A DNA stretch of 64,000 nucleotides from Lineus longissimus (Eukaryota; Nemertea; Pilidiophora; Heteronemertea; Lineidae): contig NC_088314.1 in NCBI RefSeq assembly GCF_910592395.1, forward strand, positions 19,860,070 to 19,924,069, given 5' to 3'. This document shows positions 33,305 through 47,000 of this stretch, piece by piece. The notes below the pieces were generated by a model, which ran no database searches, was not told the origin of the DNA, and saw nothing but the letters and a program-made list of their open reading frames with translations. Positions within the stretch are counted from its first letter, which is position 1. Each line of letters begins with the position of its first letter. The position numbers and the translations under genes are program-made.

Positions 33305-35035
33305 TATTCCGCCACTCACTCGGTAATTTTAAGGGAAGCCAATGCTCTACCAATTCTAAAATGACTCCCCTTTATTCTAAGAGGATTGCCATCTAAATTT
33401 TGATGCCCTTTTTTGGGGACTTCTTTGTAAGAAATCACCCCTTTAACCCATCAGCAATGTCAATAAATTTATTAGTTTTTTTACAGAAAACATGTAAAAT
33501 AAGTAGTGTGGTCACACTTTTTATATCCTGGCCTCGCTTTGAACACAAAATGATCCCCTTTCCTGGCCCTTTGAAAATAGGAACGCGCATGCAGCACCTA
33601 AAGCTATCTGACTGGGGGTGTGTGTGTGTGGGGGGGGGGGGGGCAATAAATGACACCAAAAATTGTAAAGACTCACAAGTCCTCGGTCACCCTTTTGAAT
33701 GACCTCTGACAGCAATTTTCGGCTGATCCAATCTGATTATTGACTTCTTGTGTGGCCTGCAGGCTACCAGAACAGAAAACAGAAATTATCCATGAAGGTT
33801 ATATGAAGGTGCATGGGCCAAAGTCTAACCAGCAAGCTTATTTATTATCACCAAATATTCATACCCACACGAGACCGGGCTTTGTTGACCCTGTTTTTCG
33901 TGAGGATTTGGAACAATAAATAATTAAACAATGTTCTCCCCTCCCGAGCCTTTTGCCCCCCCCCCCCCCCTGTACAAAACCAAGAGGCCTACCACCTATA
34001 TGGTAATCTATAGGACTTACGACTGCATGCTTGTGCAAGAAATGGTATGGGATGAAAGGATTTCTTTATATAGAAGTATTGAGCAGGTGCCGCCATCATG
34101 CCATGATAAGCCGGAGGCTGAGCTAATTCTTTTTATTTTGTATAGATGGCGACACAATTTGTAATTCAATTTTGGCTCTCTGAATGAGTGGTCTCTGGTA
34201 GGTACTGGGTTTGCTGACACCTTAGATAAAGGTATTTGGATGCTATATAGCAAGAGTTTACTTCCAAGTATATTCAAGACAGTGGTCTGATGGCACTGTT
34301 CGGTTGAAATCTATAATAACCAGAATGTGTTCTTCTTAATGTTTTCATAAGACGGTCGTATCTATGAACAGCTGGTCAAGTTTGCCACTGCTCTCAGACC
34401 CCTTCTGCCTGAGATCATGTGGTCCCCTGACCCTCAGCAGAGTGTTGACATATTTTCAGAGTGTTGACCTCTTGGCCTCCAAATCCATTACAATATTTAT
34501 TATACAACACCATCCACATTAAAGACCAAGATCCTTTATTCAAAATTTAGAATTAGAATTAGAATTTTAGATTTTGCTTTTATATGAATATGCATTGAAT
34601 ATAAAAATACTGTTGTGTACAGTGTCTTGAAATACATGTACTATACATATCCAATTTCATCAGCCTGGCATGTTTAGTTACTGTGCACTGCAGCAATGTT
34701 TATTTTTACCAGCAAGGCACAAGTAGCAGGGTACACCTTTAAAGAACTGCTCCTTTAAGATGCTAATGTCCATTGGTCAAGATCATTGATAGCTGTCTTT
34801 GTCTTATCTCCAGAACCAGGTCCATCTGCCAGGTACAACTGACTCATTACCCCGCCCTTCTTCAATCAGCCATTGCTATATTTACTTGACCCCTAATCTT
34901 AAGGTAAAAGTTCATCACCTATTCTCTTGATTTGGTCAGCATGGAAGCATTTTCTTTGCCATCTGCTTCCAGCTGCATCCTGTAATCCTTGCTATGGATG
35001 GGGCGACAAATAGTACCAAATACTTGTTCCCTACC
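33305..35035. other. Unassigned sequence with homopolymer runs
   Basis: A (GT)n/poly-G tract lies at about 33616-33642 and a C run at about 33957-33970. No gene signal. Confidence 0.5.
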
Positions 35036-35430
35036 CGAGAGTCACTCAAATGTCTTACTTCTTGAAGATAACACCAGGGGGACACACTTTCTTCCTCTCA
35101 ATCGATACTGGGGTCTGATTAAGACTATTTGCATCCATGTTGATAATTTCCCTGACCCCGCCCAAAAGATGTTGTTTCTTCTATACAACCCCAGGGGGCA
35201 CCACCTACTCCTCTGATTCCCACACATATCTAGGGTCCGATTTAGTCATCTGGTCCATGTGACATCCATGTTGATACACTTCCCTGACCCCACCCAAAAG
35301 TTCATCGTCTTTCTTCTTCAAAAAGACACCAGGGGGAACCACCCAATTCCCCAAATCCCACATATTTCTGGGGTCAACTTTAGTCCACCAGTCTTGTTTA
35401 TAAATTTCTAGGTGCCCCCACTGAAAAGTT
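35036..35430. repeat. Diverged tandem repeat, ~130-bp period, three units
   Basis: Landmarks recur in order: ACACCAGGGGG-like words at about 35070, 35190 and 35325; TTCCCTGACCCC and CCCAAAAG at about 35145 and 35280, with a weaker match near 35410; CTGGGGTC-like words between. The units have diverged considerably. Confidence 0.6.
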
Positions 35431-38251
35431 CATGGCCTCCATCCATCTGCTTCCCAATGACACGGTGACCAGGTCATGAATGTTGTGATCTCTCAGAGGT
35501 CACATTCCAGCGTAGAGGTCAGATATTCCTACCCCTCCCCTATTCTTGTACCCCTCTCGAGGTGTCAAAATTCGTCTAGACTGTTTAATTTGAGATGAGA
35601 TTTGTCTGGGGGAACAATGCAGGAATTGTCCCAACACAATACAGAATTGTCCCCGTTTCTATCCAGAAACTTGGAACAATGCAAGCGCTGGTATCACGAC
35701 AGCGAGAACTGCTAAGCCGAGAGTTTAGCTTCCTCGTGCCCTTGGGCTGATCTAAAGACGTAAACTTCACCTTTTCCCGGGTGACCTAGTGACCTCAGAG
35801 AAGCAAGGGGAGCCGCAGCCAGGGCCAAAAGGTGCTGTTAATGTCACACATTGATGGCTAGAGTAGAGAGGCATCGCACAAGACACAGTATTTACACATT
35901 TCCTGAAACATGTCAAAAAAATCTAAGTCAATTTCAAAACTTGTGCATTTTATTTTCCATATTTGACAAGGATGTTGTAAACTCTTCACCCCTTTGCTTG
36001 AAACGTTGCCAGGACTTCTCCCGCTAAATTTATTTGACCCTTGCCCTGCCTCTTATAGCAGCATCTTCGCCAGGCAGATAATTGAAGGAGCCTCTAGCAC
36101 TCTCAGAATAATATTTAGTTGGTGGAGTGTGGAGGTGTCCGGGTGATAAGAACTGTGAGAAAACAAGAGGGTGCTCATGGCAGGATGGTTAGATACCAAA
36201 TCTGTTGACGATTAGATGAGGTGGAATAATCTGCCCGCTGTTGACATTTCGAACTCCAGACTTGCGCAGACTACCATGATTTTTCACATTTTCTCCAAAA
36301 CTAAGGTAAAGGTGGAAAAATGTTAAATCACAGAATTCATCCTAACCTCTACCTTGAAGAATGCAATGACGCTGTTTTGCAGACTTTGGGTATCCCCTGT
36401 GGTTGAAAATGTACTGCTCATTTCTGTATGTTTCTCTGACCATTCAGCAGCATCTTTGACATTTTCACTACCAACTTTATCATCATCTTTTCTGAAGAAT
36501 ACTGAATTTATATTTCCATTCTTGAACCTGTGTCAAAATATTCGAGGTCCACAAAAATAATGGTGGCCCTTTAAATGACCTTAACTTTACCCTTTTAAGA
36601 AATGCAGCTTTCAAGAACGGAAATGCCAAATCTGACCAGATTTCTCCGATGGCGTTATTAGGACGCATTCTTGTCGTACATGTCTGGACTTGATTCAAGT
36701 TATGATTGGCTTGAAACATCTGCTATGGAAGTGTTGTGTCATCCCCTGAATTCTTAGACATGCGTTAGTCAAGCGAGACAGACAAGAAACAAGAAATGAA
36801 ACAGAAATGAAATATCATTGCCCTATGTGGCATGTTCTCTGTTCTGCAGTCTGTTTGAATGAAAATAGAACTTAAGCAGGACAGTGATTCCTTGTCAACG
36901 TCCACTTTTATAAATGCCCATTTCTTCTATATATTTCATTTCCATTTCATTCCTTCATTGTCCTTGATATTTGTGAAACGCCAGGGTGAGTAATTTTCTT
37001 CTCGAATCCAATCAATTTGTGTATCTGTTTTTAAAAAAATTTAAAAATTCCATTACGTATTTCATATTTTTGTTTTGGCTGTAAATAGCACATGAACAGA
37101 TGAATGGCATGAGGGAGAAGGCTCTACCCTAAGGCAGCTTTCGTCTTCTGTATTTTTTTGCATGATATGATCAAGCGATATTTCATATTGTCTTGTCTGT
37201 AAATGGCTTCTGATGGTATTGAATCAAGTCACGGAAAGGCTGTGCCCGTTGGCTGTTTTCATCTCCTGTAATCATGCTATAGGATTTGTATTTCCTCGTG
37301 TTACAAAATGTCTTACTTGTGCGCATGGCCTGTAATTTGCACCATCTTCCGCAAATACAAAGACAATGAAATACTAATATTGCATCAGGCGGAATAATCC
37401 TGTTTCCATTCTGTGTTTTCTATATATTTGATATCATTGTGCTTTTCTTGAAAAGAATTCACGACAAAAACCACACAGAACCGTTTTATTGTTTCTTGAT
37501 GCTGTTTCTGCCACTAGGTGGGGCATTGCACAAAATTCAAAGTTGCAAAAATAGTTTTACTGTACAAAAATTAGAAAGAAATTTCCTGACATTTCAAAAT
37601 AAAAATCCTGAAAATTTCACTTTCTTCAGAAATTTTCGTCAGCCCTACATTAGTAAAAAGTAATCGCACGAATAAACTACTTGTTCTTTATCAACAGCTG
37701 TCTAGTGTTCAAAATGTGTTCTGGGTCGTGCGAGTTTTGTATACCATAACGAATAATTTGCTTGGCCTTGCTATAAAAACAAAGTAAATACCAATGTATA
37801 CTATTTGATATCAATACCACGTCATTGCTGAAGGCATATTGGATCTAAAAAGGGATGTATAGCTCCGAGCATTCATGGATAAATCCTCGAAAAGACGTCC
37901 CCTGTGTTTTGATTTCGATGATGAACTCGGCAAAGTTCACGTATCCTCGATGCCGATCTGAAATAAGACTATCCGCCAATGTCAATAGTTTGCATTATTA
38001 TTCATGATATTCGGTGTTTTGTTCGAGACAATGGTGAACACGTGGATATTAGTTCAGCCCATTGTCCCCAGGCGCTTGTGCTTATAAATCGTCACTGTTG
38101 TAATCTGATGAACTTTGGAGGATGCAAGAAATATGGCTTTTTTTGACAAAATTCTCATGGCAACTGCCTAAAACTAAAGATTTAAGGAAAAATAGCATTA
38201 TTCTTAGTCTTCCCTTTGGCATTTGCTCTTGTATTTAAATTCTCTCTTCAG
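35431..38251. other. Unassigned, probably intronic or intergenic
   Basis: Open frames are short and without splice support. No transposon ends recognised. Confidence 0.45.
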
Positions 38252-38349
38252 GAAACAGGTGTCCCTCGAGCCCCAGGAACGTTGAGATTCAGCAACCTTC
38301 CTTTGCCTCCCAAGAGCAAAAAGCTAGCTACAGCCCTGAATATAAGGAA
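38252..38349 (+). CDS. Candidate internal exon of an unrecognised host gene
   Basis: A textbook acceptor (TTCTCTCTTCAG) and a GTAAGT donor bound 98 bp that is open in two frames. The frame starting at base 1 reads ETGVPRAPGTLRFSN and later LPPKSKKL, and leaves two bases for the next exon. That phase fits the candidate exon at 49938. The alternative frame (RCPSSPRNVEIQQ) ends in phase 0. No family recognised. Confidence 0.45.
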
Positions 38350-40865
38350 GTAAGTATGTATTGAGTGAAATGGCCTCGGATGTCAGCATTCCTGTGAGGG
38401 GTCTCATTCACTTTCAAGAGATTCTATGCCCGGTGTGATGCCGTATTTCAAACACTTTGCCGTAAATCCTTTTGTTGATGCATCTGCTTCAGGGATCTGA
38501 CAAGTGTTATGGCCTTTGATTCAAAGTTTTTCGAGATTTTGGAAGTTTCCCTCGTAATTCATCTGGAAATGATATGTGTGGGAACTGTGGGAGATCATGG
38601 TTTATTGTTGGTGACAGAATAACACAGCGCCCTCTTTGAGTTGAGTTCTGAAATCCCTTGAAAATCTGTTAGGGATGATGTGTGGCGCCTTATTTGTGAT
38701 TAGTTTGTGATAAGTAATAAAACACTAATAGAAGTTTATCAGCTTTCCGATGAGTGCAGTGTTTTCGACACCATTACCAAATATTTTTTTCACTTGAAAG
38801 ATGAAAAAATTTCTTTTTTGCTCAAAATGAAGAAACATCATCAGCCCTCCCAAAATTTTACTTTGAAAATTATTATAAAAAATTATTATTATTAACTTTA
38901 TTTGAAAAAGGCCTCCTTTCGTTTACCAATAAGAAATTTTGGCTCAATCCTGAAGCAATCTTCTCCCCAACCTCAATAATACCAACTTAGTAACCCCAAT
39001 ATCCAGAAAAATGGCCATTTCCCATTTAACCTCTTATGTCATGTCAGTCTCAATGCCGCTGAGGAGATTCCTCTTTGCGGTGCCCCACTCATTGCCACGT
39101 GGTTTTCACATGGGCCGCTGTATCGTGCTGCCCTCTATAAAGTATCGGAACTAAAAAATTATTTTCATGCTCCCCTTGTAAGCAATTTATAGTAAAAATA
39201 TTCATTATCATCGGGCCAAATTTAATGTCCCTGAATGAGGCAAGGATGTCAAATTTCAGATTTTAGGCCGATTTCAGTCTAGTTCCTCTCATTTAAAGCT
39301 AAGTCAGCAGGAATGGAAAGGACAGGCTCTGTCTGAGCTCTCTGCGGATTTGGAATTTTTTAATTTGGACCCAAAATAAGCATTTAAGAGGCATTTTTGT
39401 GCAAGTGAGTGCTGTCCTAAGGACAATATTTCTACAAAAAAAGTCAGACGTAATCCTTTGCTCATTGGCATCCCTGATAAGGTCTCAAAGTTCATCCACA
39501 TCCTCCGTAGCCAGACGCATCTTCATTCATCACTTGTTTCCATGCTATTTTAAAAGAGGGTAGCGCAAGGTCAGACTGCCCTTTAAACTTTCTTTTCATT
39601 GAGGTCTTTTGTAAAATCGTAGAAACAGAATGAAAGAACTTTGGTTTTGTGAAATTGAATGAATGGTTGGTTTGAAAATTGGTCCAGGGTTCTGGTAGAA
39701 GCCTTGGATACATGCAGCCATCTCATTCTTTTGCCCCTTTTGTTGAATGAATCATTCAATAATTGCCAGGAATCTGCTTGGTTTTCTGTGACTGGCCATG
39801 ACTTGGCTTTGAATCGGTCAAGTTTATTCTTATGAAGGCGAGGAAATTATTGATGTAACACCTCAAGGGGGACTTGTTAGATCTGCAATGAAATAAATTA
39901 TCGTGTTGTGTTTTTGTGTTGATGAGAATGGTCAATGCAAAGGCTGCCAAAGTTACAAAATGTTGCTTCTGATGACGAGTTTATCTCATTATTTGTAATA
40001 AATGCTACCTTTGAATGAATACAGCTTGCTGTCTGATGTACATTATTACTCAAGTTGTTCTTTTATTGAAACTTCCTGTATCCATTAATAAAAAATTCGC
40101 TTCGTCATCACATACATGACATATGTTTCGGAAAGTAAAGTTGTAATGGAGTTGGCTTGAACATCTAATCAATGATATTGTCTGATTGAATCTTCAAACT
40201 TCCCTCTTTTTGGCTCAGTTGATAAAAAATCTCCATTCTGTTCCATTTTTACCTTTAGGCGGGAAAACAGTTATGCAATGCGTCTATATTTTGGCATCAG
40301 CTGCAAAAATCTGACCGTTGGGAACTTTGAATAGAATGTTTTCACCAGTGGTGTAACTTATTGTACCGAAAAAAGCCCCTTTCATAAAAAAAAATTGTCG
40401 TGTGTTCCAAGACTTTGGCGGGAAAACTGATGCAAAATGTCTGAGTCTGGTTTATTTTCAGATTTCAAGGAAGATGCTACACTTGAACAAAAAATGCTCA
40501 TTCTTCTGCTTATATCTTTGGCGGGAAAATACTGACGCAAAATTGAGACACATTGTTTGCAAAAGTGACGCAAAATGTAAAGGGATTGTTGAGTCGGTGC
40601 TAATCTTGTGTAACTTATCATGCCACCCACTGCCTTAATGCTTCATCAAAAAGAAATTTAAAAGATGCCCATTACTATGTTGACAATGCTTTAATTGCAG
40701 TAATGACATTTATCCAATTTAGTTCCTGCATCCTCTGCAAATTGCTCCAGGCTTGCCTTTCTCTGATTTTGATTATGGCTGTCTGGTTCAGGCTCCCTTT
40801 GGGAGGAAATGTTGTGAGAAAGGACTCTCTTGCAATTTTCGATTTCTTCAACTAACAAATGATAT
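38350..40865. other. Unassigned, probably intronic
   Basis: A short (ATT)n tract at about 38876-38892 may be a LINE/SINE tail. Nothing else is supported. Confidence 0.45.
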
Positions 40866-41010
40866 ACAGTAGAACCTCTCTATTAGGACCCCCTCAAGAC
40901 TGACCAGAGAGGTGTCCTGATAAGAGAGGTCAAATTGAATGGAAACAACCATTTTGGGACCAAAACCAGTGTCCATAATAGAGAGGTTGTCCTTAATAGA
41001 GCTAAAGTGC
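40866..41010 (+). mobile_element. Fragment of a TA-flanked pogo/Tigger-like MITE
   Basis: Starts at TACAGTAGAACCTCTCTATTA, the recurrent terminal repeat of pogo/Tigger-like Tc1-mariner relatives, and continues with ATAGAGAGGT words. The opposite inverted end is not found, so it is truncated. Confidence 0.5.
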
Positions 41011-44000
41011 GACTTCACCAAATGTCTGCCTTATAGTTCTGCCTTAACTTCTGGAACAGTTGTGACTTTTACCATCCCAATATACAGTATAATCTTTCTA
41101 GTCTAACACGACAGATTTCTGAACCCAAACCTTAAAGAAACAGCATTTCATCAATCTTGACAGTCACACCATTGCGGGGGCCACGTGGTGACACAAAATG
41201 GCCGTCAGACATGCCATGTGGGTATCACCGCCAAATATAGCCCTCAAACCCCCAGTTCATCAGGTCACACATGGAACTACTTTCAGCCGAAAATAACCCA
41301 AACCACGTGGTTATCTTTCGTCGTCTTGACCCCTGACTGGAGCTGCCTCATGACCTCGCCGTGTCCCTTAATCATCAGTTCCTTTAGATGCTGTGGGAAC
41401 AACTCGGTGATGCAATGGCGGCTAATAATAGCCAACCTCTGCGATGGGGTCACAAAGATGCAAGGATTCTACCATTTGATGAACGTGATAACAGTCTTGG
41501 ATTTTTCGAGCAGTTCTCTTTGAGAAATGGCGCTGTTCTTTTTGCATTATGTAACAGATGCCACGATTGAAGCCAAATCAGCTGAATGAATTATTGAGGT
41601 CTCAGTAACACGCAGTATACGAAGTGCTCATCAATATTTCAATAGATCTTTGGATATTACTAGAAAAATTCGTCAGCTCTACACAGGATACATTTTGAAA
41701 TCTTCAAAATTGAGTGCTGAAAATAAAAATTTTAAGCAGAGAGATTTTATAAAACTATTGATGTAGAAGCGTCTGTGAAACCTTCTGAATTGTTATGAAT
41801 TTTGATGTAATATTTGGAAAAGTAACTGTCGGTACTGGTGTTGAAATCTTCAAATGAAGTTCATGCTGATAAGTTTCTAAAATTGGCAGTGCCTTCATAT
41901 TTCTTATTGCTTGATCTTGTGGGAGGCTCTGCTACAAGAATAGCTCACCTCTCTGCTGGGGTCACCAGACTTCCTGGGATAGTACCCCTTGCACGACCCC
42001 TGGCTCCCGAGGGTCCATCCTCCCGCGATGGGAGTTTCCCTTCCACGCCTGTTTTGTTTTCATTTCATGGTCCATTTGTGACGGGCAGCTCAGCTGTGAA
42101 TTCAGATGCCAGGACGACTGGCATTCGTCATACTTTTGACATCAACTGATGACCAATCAACTTCCCTTTCAACAAACATTTTCTCTCACAGAAATATTAA
42201 ATGTAATCAAGGTTCTGAAATTTGTAATTGATAAATATCTGTTTAATAATTGACTTGGGGAAATTCTACTGGAACTGAACGGAAATGTCCTTCATTCAGG
42301 TATAATTGAAAGTATTGGTAGAAGATATTTTAACTGCACAAATTCATTTACGCCGCACTCATAAATTGACTTTCATGAAACTGCCGGGTCAACTTAAAGG
42401 TGAACATAGGCAGGAGCCAGGCAGGTCAGAATAAGTTAAATACTTGATGTCGATGAAAGGGTTCTCTCATCTCACAGTACATCGAAATTATTCACACTTG
42501 TTCAATGAATATATCAAAAGCTGAATCAAAAATGACCAAGAACCCAAACTTTTTATATTTGTCTCCTGAAGACTTAAACATTTAGACCAAAAAGCTCCTG
42601 CCAATTCAATAGCCCCCTTAAAAAATTGCACACATCTCCTTTACTGTGAGATCTTGGGATTATCTGGGATTATAACCACTGCTTGGTGCAGTGAGACAAA
42701 AAGATCTCTTGTATGCAGGTAAAACTGGTAGTGGCTGGATTTCATATTGACTCCTACTGTGATGACCGCAAACAAGCGATTATGCAACTTAAATCACAGC
42801 TTGCAGCAAATTACATGTATGACTCTATCCCTGTTCACTGTACCAACATTAGATTTGTGTAATCCTTATTGCCCAATTTTATAACAAGTCAGGTTTCATT
42901 TGTAATAATGCCCCTCTTGCAGAGAGGAAATATTGGTATTCCTCCGTGAGTGTGGCATTGGGGCGGTTCTGTTGATAAATGAAACATGGAGGTCAGCAAA
43001 CTGGAGGGGTCTAAGTATACAGTGACAGTTGTCGGATAGGTGATGGTAAATAGTTTTCTAATTCTGAAAGATTTTGCTATTTGTTGTCTTGGACACCCTG
43101 TATTTGTGAGTGGGGTAGTGGTTTAGAAGACCAGAATAGTGAGTAATGGAAATAACTGTGCTAGAACAAATAGCTTGTGAATAGAGTTATTACTAATTAT
43201 CATACAGTGCTAGAAGCAACCAGAAACACAGTTCATTTGTCTTTTTGAAATGGCTAAAGGTTTACAGCTGATAGTTGACAGTTTAGCCTGGCTATCTTCT
43301 GAGTTGTGCAATCAGATATGATTGGATTTCATCCCAAGTCTGGGAGACGGGCATTGTTTTCCGGCAAGGTTTGATCAGTTTGACCTCAGTTGATTTTGAA
43401 CCCTTGGGGGGGGGGGGGGGGGGAGTCATGCAATGGTCACAGATGGGGGTGGTCTTCCATGTACCAGACGGCAGCTCATCCTAGTTGGCCTCAAGAAGGA
43501 TATAAGGGGTTGGAGGCAAGAAAGTCGTTCAAATATTCTTTCTGGTTGTTGTTGTTATAATTTTCCCTCAATTTGTATCCCTTTCCATATAATTCTTAGA
43601 ACCAAACCCTACCTCAAGTCAGAGGATTCACAGGCTCAAACAGGATCCTGCATCTTAGACAATTTTTCTGAAAAAGGACTCAATTTGAAGTAATTGTTTT
43701 GAAAGTTATACAACTTTCACTAAGTATTTGTAGTAGCATTTCAAGATCACTTTAAAAACGAGAATAAAAGACAAGATCCTACAAGTTTTAGGAGAACAAT
43801 GCTGGAGTTATTTCAAGATGTCTGAACTTAAAATCTTACATCAGAGTTGAAATATTTACAGATGCAAGTTCACAATGACATAACTCAATTAAAGTGGCTT
43901 GTGTCTGGCAAAAGCAGGCGCAGGGCCCAAAGACTAATATTGAGTTACTTGCATGGGGAGATTTTCCACAAAATTGAAAGAGAGAAAAGATTTTCCACAA

Positions 44001-47000
44001 AATTATCTTTAATATGATGTATGACACTTGATTGAGACAGTGACTGCAGAACACATCATTCAGATTTTTGTCATGATTCACATGATTAGGCCTGCATTTC
44101 TAATCAATACAAAAATTTTAAAACGCTGCCATTTGTCTGAAAATTGACGCAAAATGACGCGAATTCCTCTCATTCCCACGAGATTTCGTAACCCAACGAA
44201 TCTCAGACTGCAGGCACGCTGCCAAATTAAGGGTAAAATTAGACCTAATTGAATAATGCTGTGCTATTGATATGAGCCCTGACCTCTACTCCACCCAAAT
44301 GAAGAGAGCTTGACCCGACCCTTTAGGACCATACCCTTCTAATTCTGTACAAGTTTAGTGATACTTAGACCACACTGATACAGCCGAATCAAATCTGTTT
44401 TAATGTAACTTGGACTAATCCTCATGTACGTTTACATGCATCAATATACACAAGGTTTCAAAACTCAAAGTGAGATTGAAAACAGTTTTGACGACACCCT
44501 ATTTTGTGCCTTTCCTTGTACTTTGGTGTACAAAAATGTACACGCAATCCGACCCATAACGTATGGAGTAGACTGGGTTACAATTAACCCAATGAGCACG
44601 CTATCAAATTGTCCTTTTTGTCAAACAGGATGTGTCCCTTTTGTGAAGACCCTCATCATGAGTTTGGCCCCTTTTGTTGCCACCCTCATGACTTCTGGTA
44701 GCGAGGTGCCTGACCCAGTGTCCAGACATGATATTGTGAGGGGGATACCGACGATATTGTCCATGGATTCCACCAGTTGAAAAGGATGCGTTGGATCATT
44801 GGAGGGGTGTCCGAACAATTGGCTGAGATTTGCTTCGACACTGAGGAATGTGTATCATTGTAATGCCATCACTTGCCCCATGAGGGGCGATATTTATGAC
44901 CCACTTGCACCAAGATTCCTATAGAAAGCCCCCTTGCCTTTCTGACACATAGCATATTGGCTTGTTGGTATAGATGATGAATTGGCCCGTAAATGAACGA
45001 ATTATGACCATTTTATGTCCCCTCCGTTTCTTTCCAAGGGTCATTATTCTGCTAAGAGGTCAGACTCTTGTCAGACACCCAGGTTGACAAAATTCCGACA
45101 TCAAGTTATTCAAATTCCAACACCCAATCGCAAGTTATCAAAAGGGCTGAGATTTCATGGTGATTTGACGCAGTCATTGGACAGCACCTGGGTGAATTTG
45201 ATTTTGCGACATACTATGTATAGCATTGTTTGTTTAACAAAAATTCCTTCCATTTTTTCAAAAAATATTTGTTGAAAATTAACTCCAACAGATAATGATA
45301 ATAATAAAAATTTATATAGCAGATGAAACCTCAACTAGGCCTACAAATCACTCCTGATTCTTTTATCAAAGAAAATTTCAGAAAAAAAAGTTGAACAAAC
45401 ACATTGAACAATCCATTAATATCAACAGCAATTTAAACACCTTTAAGTGACTTTTGAATGGTTTGATTTGCAAAATCCTCCTTGACATGAAGTCTGAAGT
45501 TGTCTTGTCTCAAAACTGACACAAAAATAACTCTAAAATGGATTTGTATTCAAAAGATTATTTGACATTGTTTGTAATCTACCACTTGTATATAGCCAAG
45601 TCAATTGCAGAGTGACTTGAGCACAGTAAAGGGTTTCATTTCCTAATGCCTTCTGCTGTGTTTGAGTTCAAGTATGGGTCAATATGACCCTGTGTCATCA
45701 CACCACGACAATCTGGCCCAGACGACAAATTAGATGGACAAATTAGATGGACGGCTATTAGTTCATTAACAAGTCGATGTTATTATGGAATGGAGGTCCG
45801 AGGGGTCAATGAATATTAGAGATCAACTGATTTATTGAGACTCATCCCGGAGCTTGACACGTCTGCGTGTCTCACTTGGTTGTAGGAGGATATCATGCCT
45901 ACTCTGAAAGGCAAAAGATGAAAGTTAAACAATAGCATTACCATTATTACCAAACCGTTGGCATTAGTAATCTTTTGCAGTGGTAGTCACCATCGCAAAA
46001 CTGCAAAAAAAAAAAAAAAAAAATCTGAAAAAATTACATCTGAGAGAATTGTCATGAGTTAAAACTGCCCCGACCTTTACCAAAACGAGGGGTGCCTGAA
46101 CCTTCCAAAGATATGGGAGAACGTCTTTGAGTCACGTGTGCCTCCAACATGTGCCGTCATCCCCAGAAGTCACTGACAAAAATTCCTGTCGTAAGAGAAA
46201 GTAATAGGGATTGAGAAGGTAAGTTTTCTCCAGCGATAAAAATGTAAAAAGTCGGCTATATCATTGGTCATGCAAATGCCCTTGAATGCGATTCGAATTA
46301 ATACATGATCAGCCATTCATCGAATTGAGTATACTGAGGTCATTTACAGCAGTCAGTGAACCAATTTGGTGAGTTTAAACACATTTTCTGACAAATAATT
46401 AGGAAATTGTGATTTGAGTTTCAGGAAGTCACTGAAGTGATGATGGCAACCCATTGACCAACCCTGATACAACATGTTCTCAATGGTGCAATTTGTTCTG
46501 CACTCTTTATTTCTGGTCTGGGGGAGTTTTATCACGATATTTTCTCCGTAAGTGTTTTATAATTTACCATCACTGTTTGGAAGTTAAATGGACCATGCCA
46601 CACCCCAGCCTCAATTATGAGGGTGTATTATTCCAAGGCGATTTGTCCAGATTTCTTGAAGAGTGATTTTTGAAATCTAAAAATAATAGATGTTGATAGA
46701 AAATCTCAAAAAGGAGTCAGTCAGCGGATAATCAAAAAAATAAAATTCAGGGTTGCAGACAACACTTCTGAAATATCATTGTAATTTTTATGGCACTGTT
46801 TGTTTCATAAGTTTTACACTTCCAAATAGTTTGCCTTGACAGTTTTAAAACTTCACCGGATTGACCTTGTAACATTGTGTAAAATGTGTTCGTGTGTGAA
46901 GCATTTGTGCAGTCATCAAGGGATAACTGCCATAGTAATTTTCTTTACAGCCAAAAGACCAGTGTCTTTACCTACCTACCCTCTGTGGTGGTATATTTAG

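Noticed and set aside
41185-41523. 112-residue plus-strand open frame
   Set aside because: No recognisable residues or exon boundaries; the length is within chance.
44424-44780. 118-residue plus-strand open frame
   Set aside because: Low-complexity, inconsistent composition; no splice signals or homology.
46150-46220. Exon-like stretch ending in GAG AAG|GTAAGT
   Set aside because: All three frames contain stops between the nearest acceptor and the donor.
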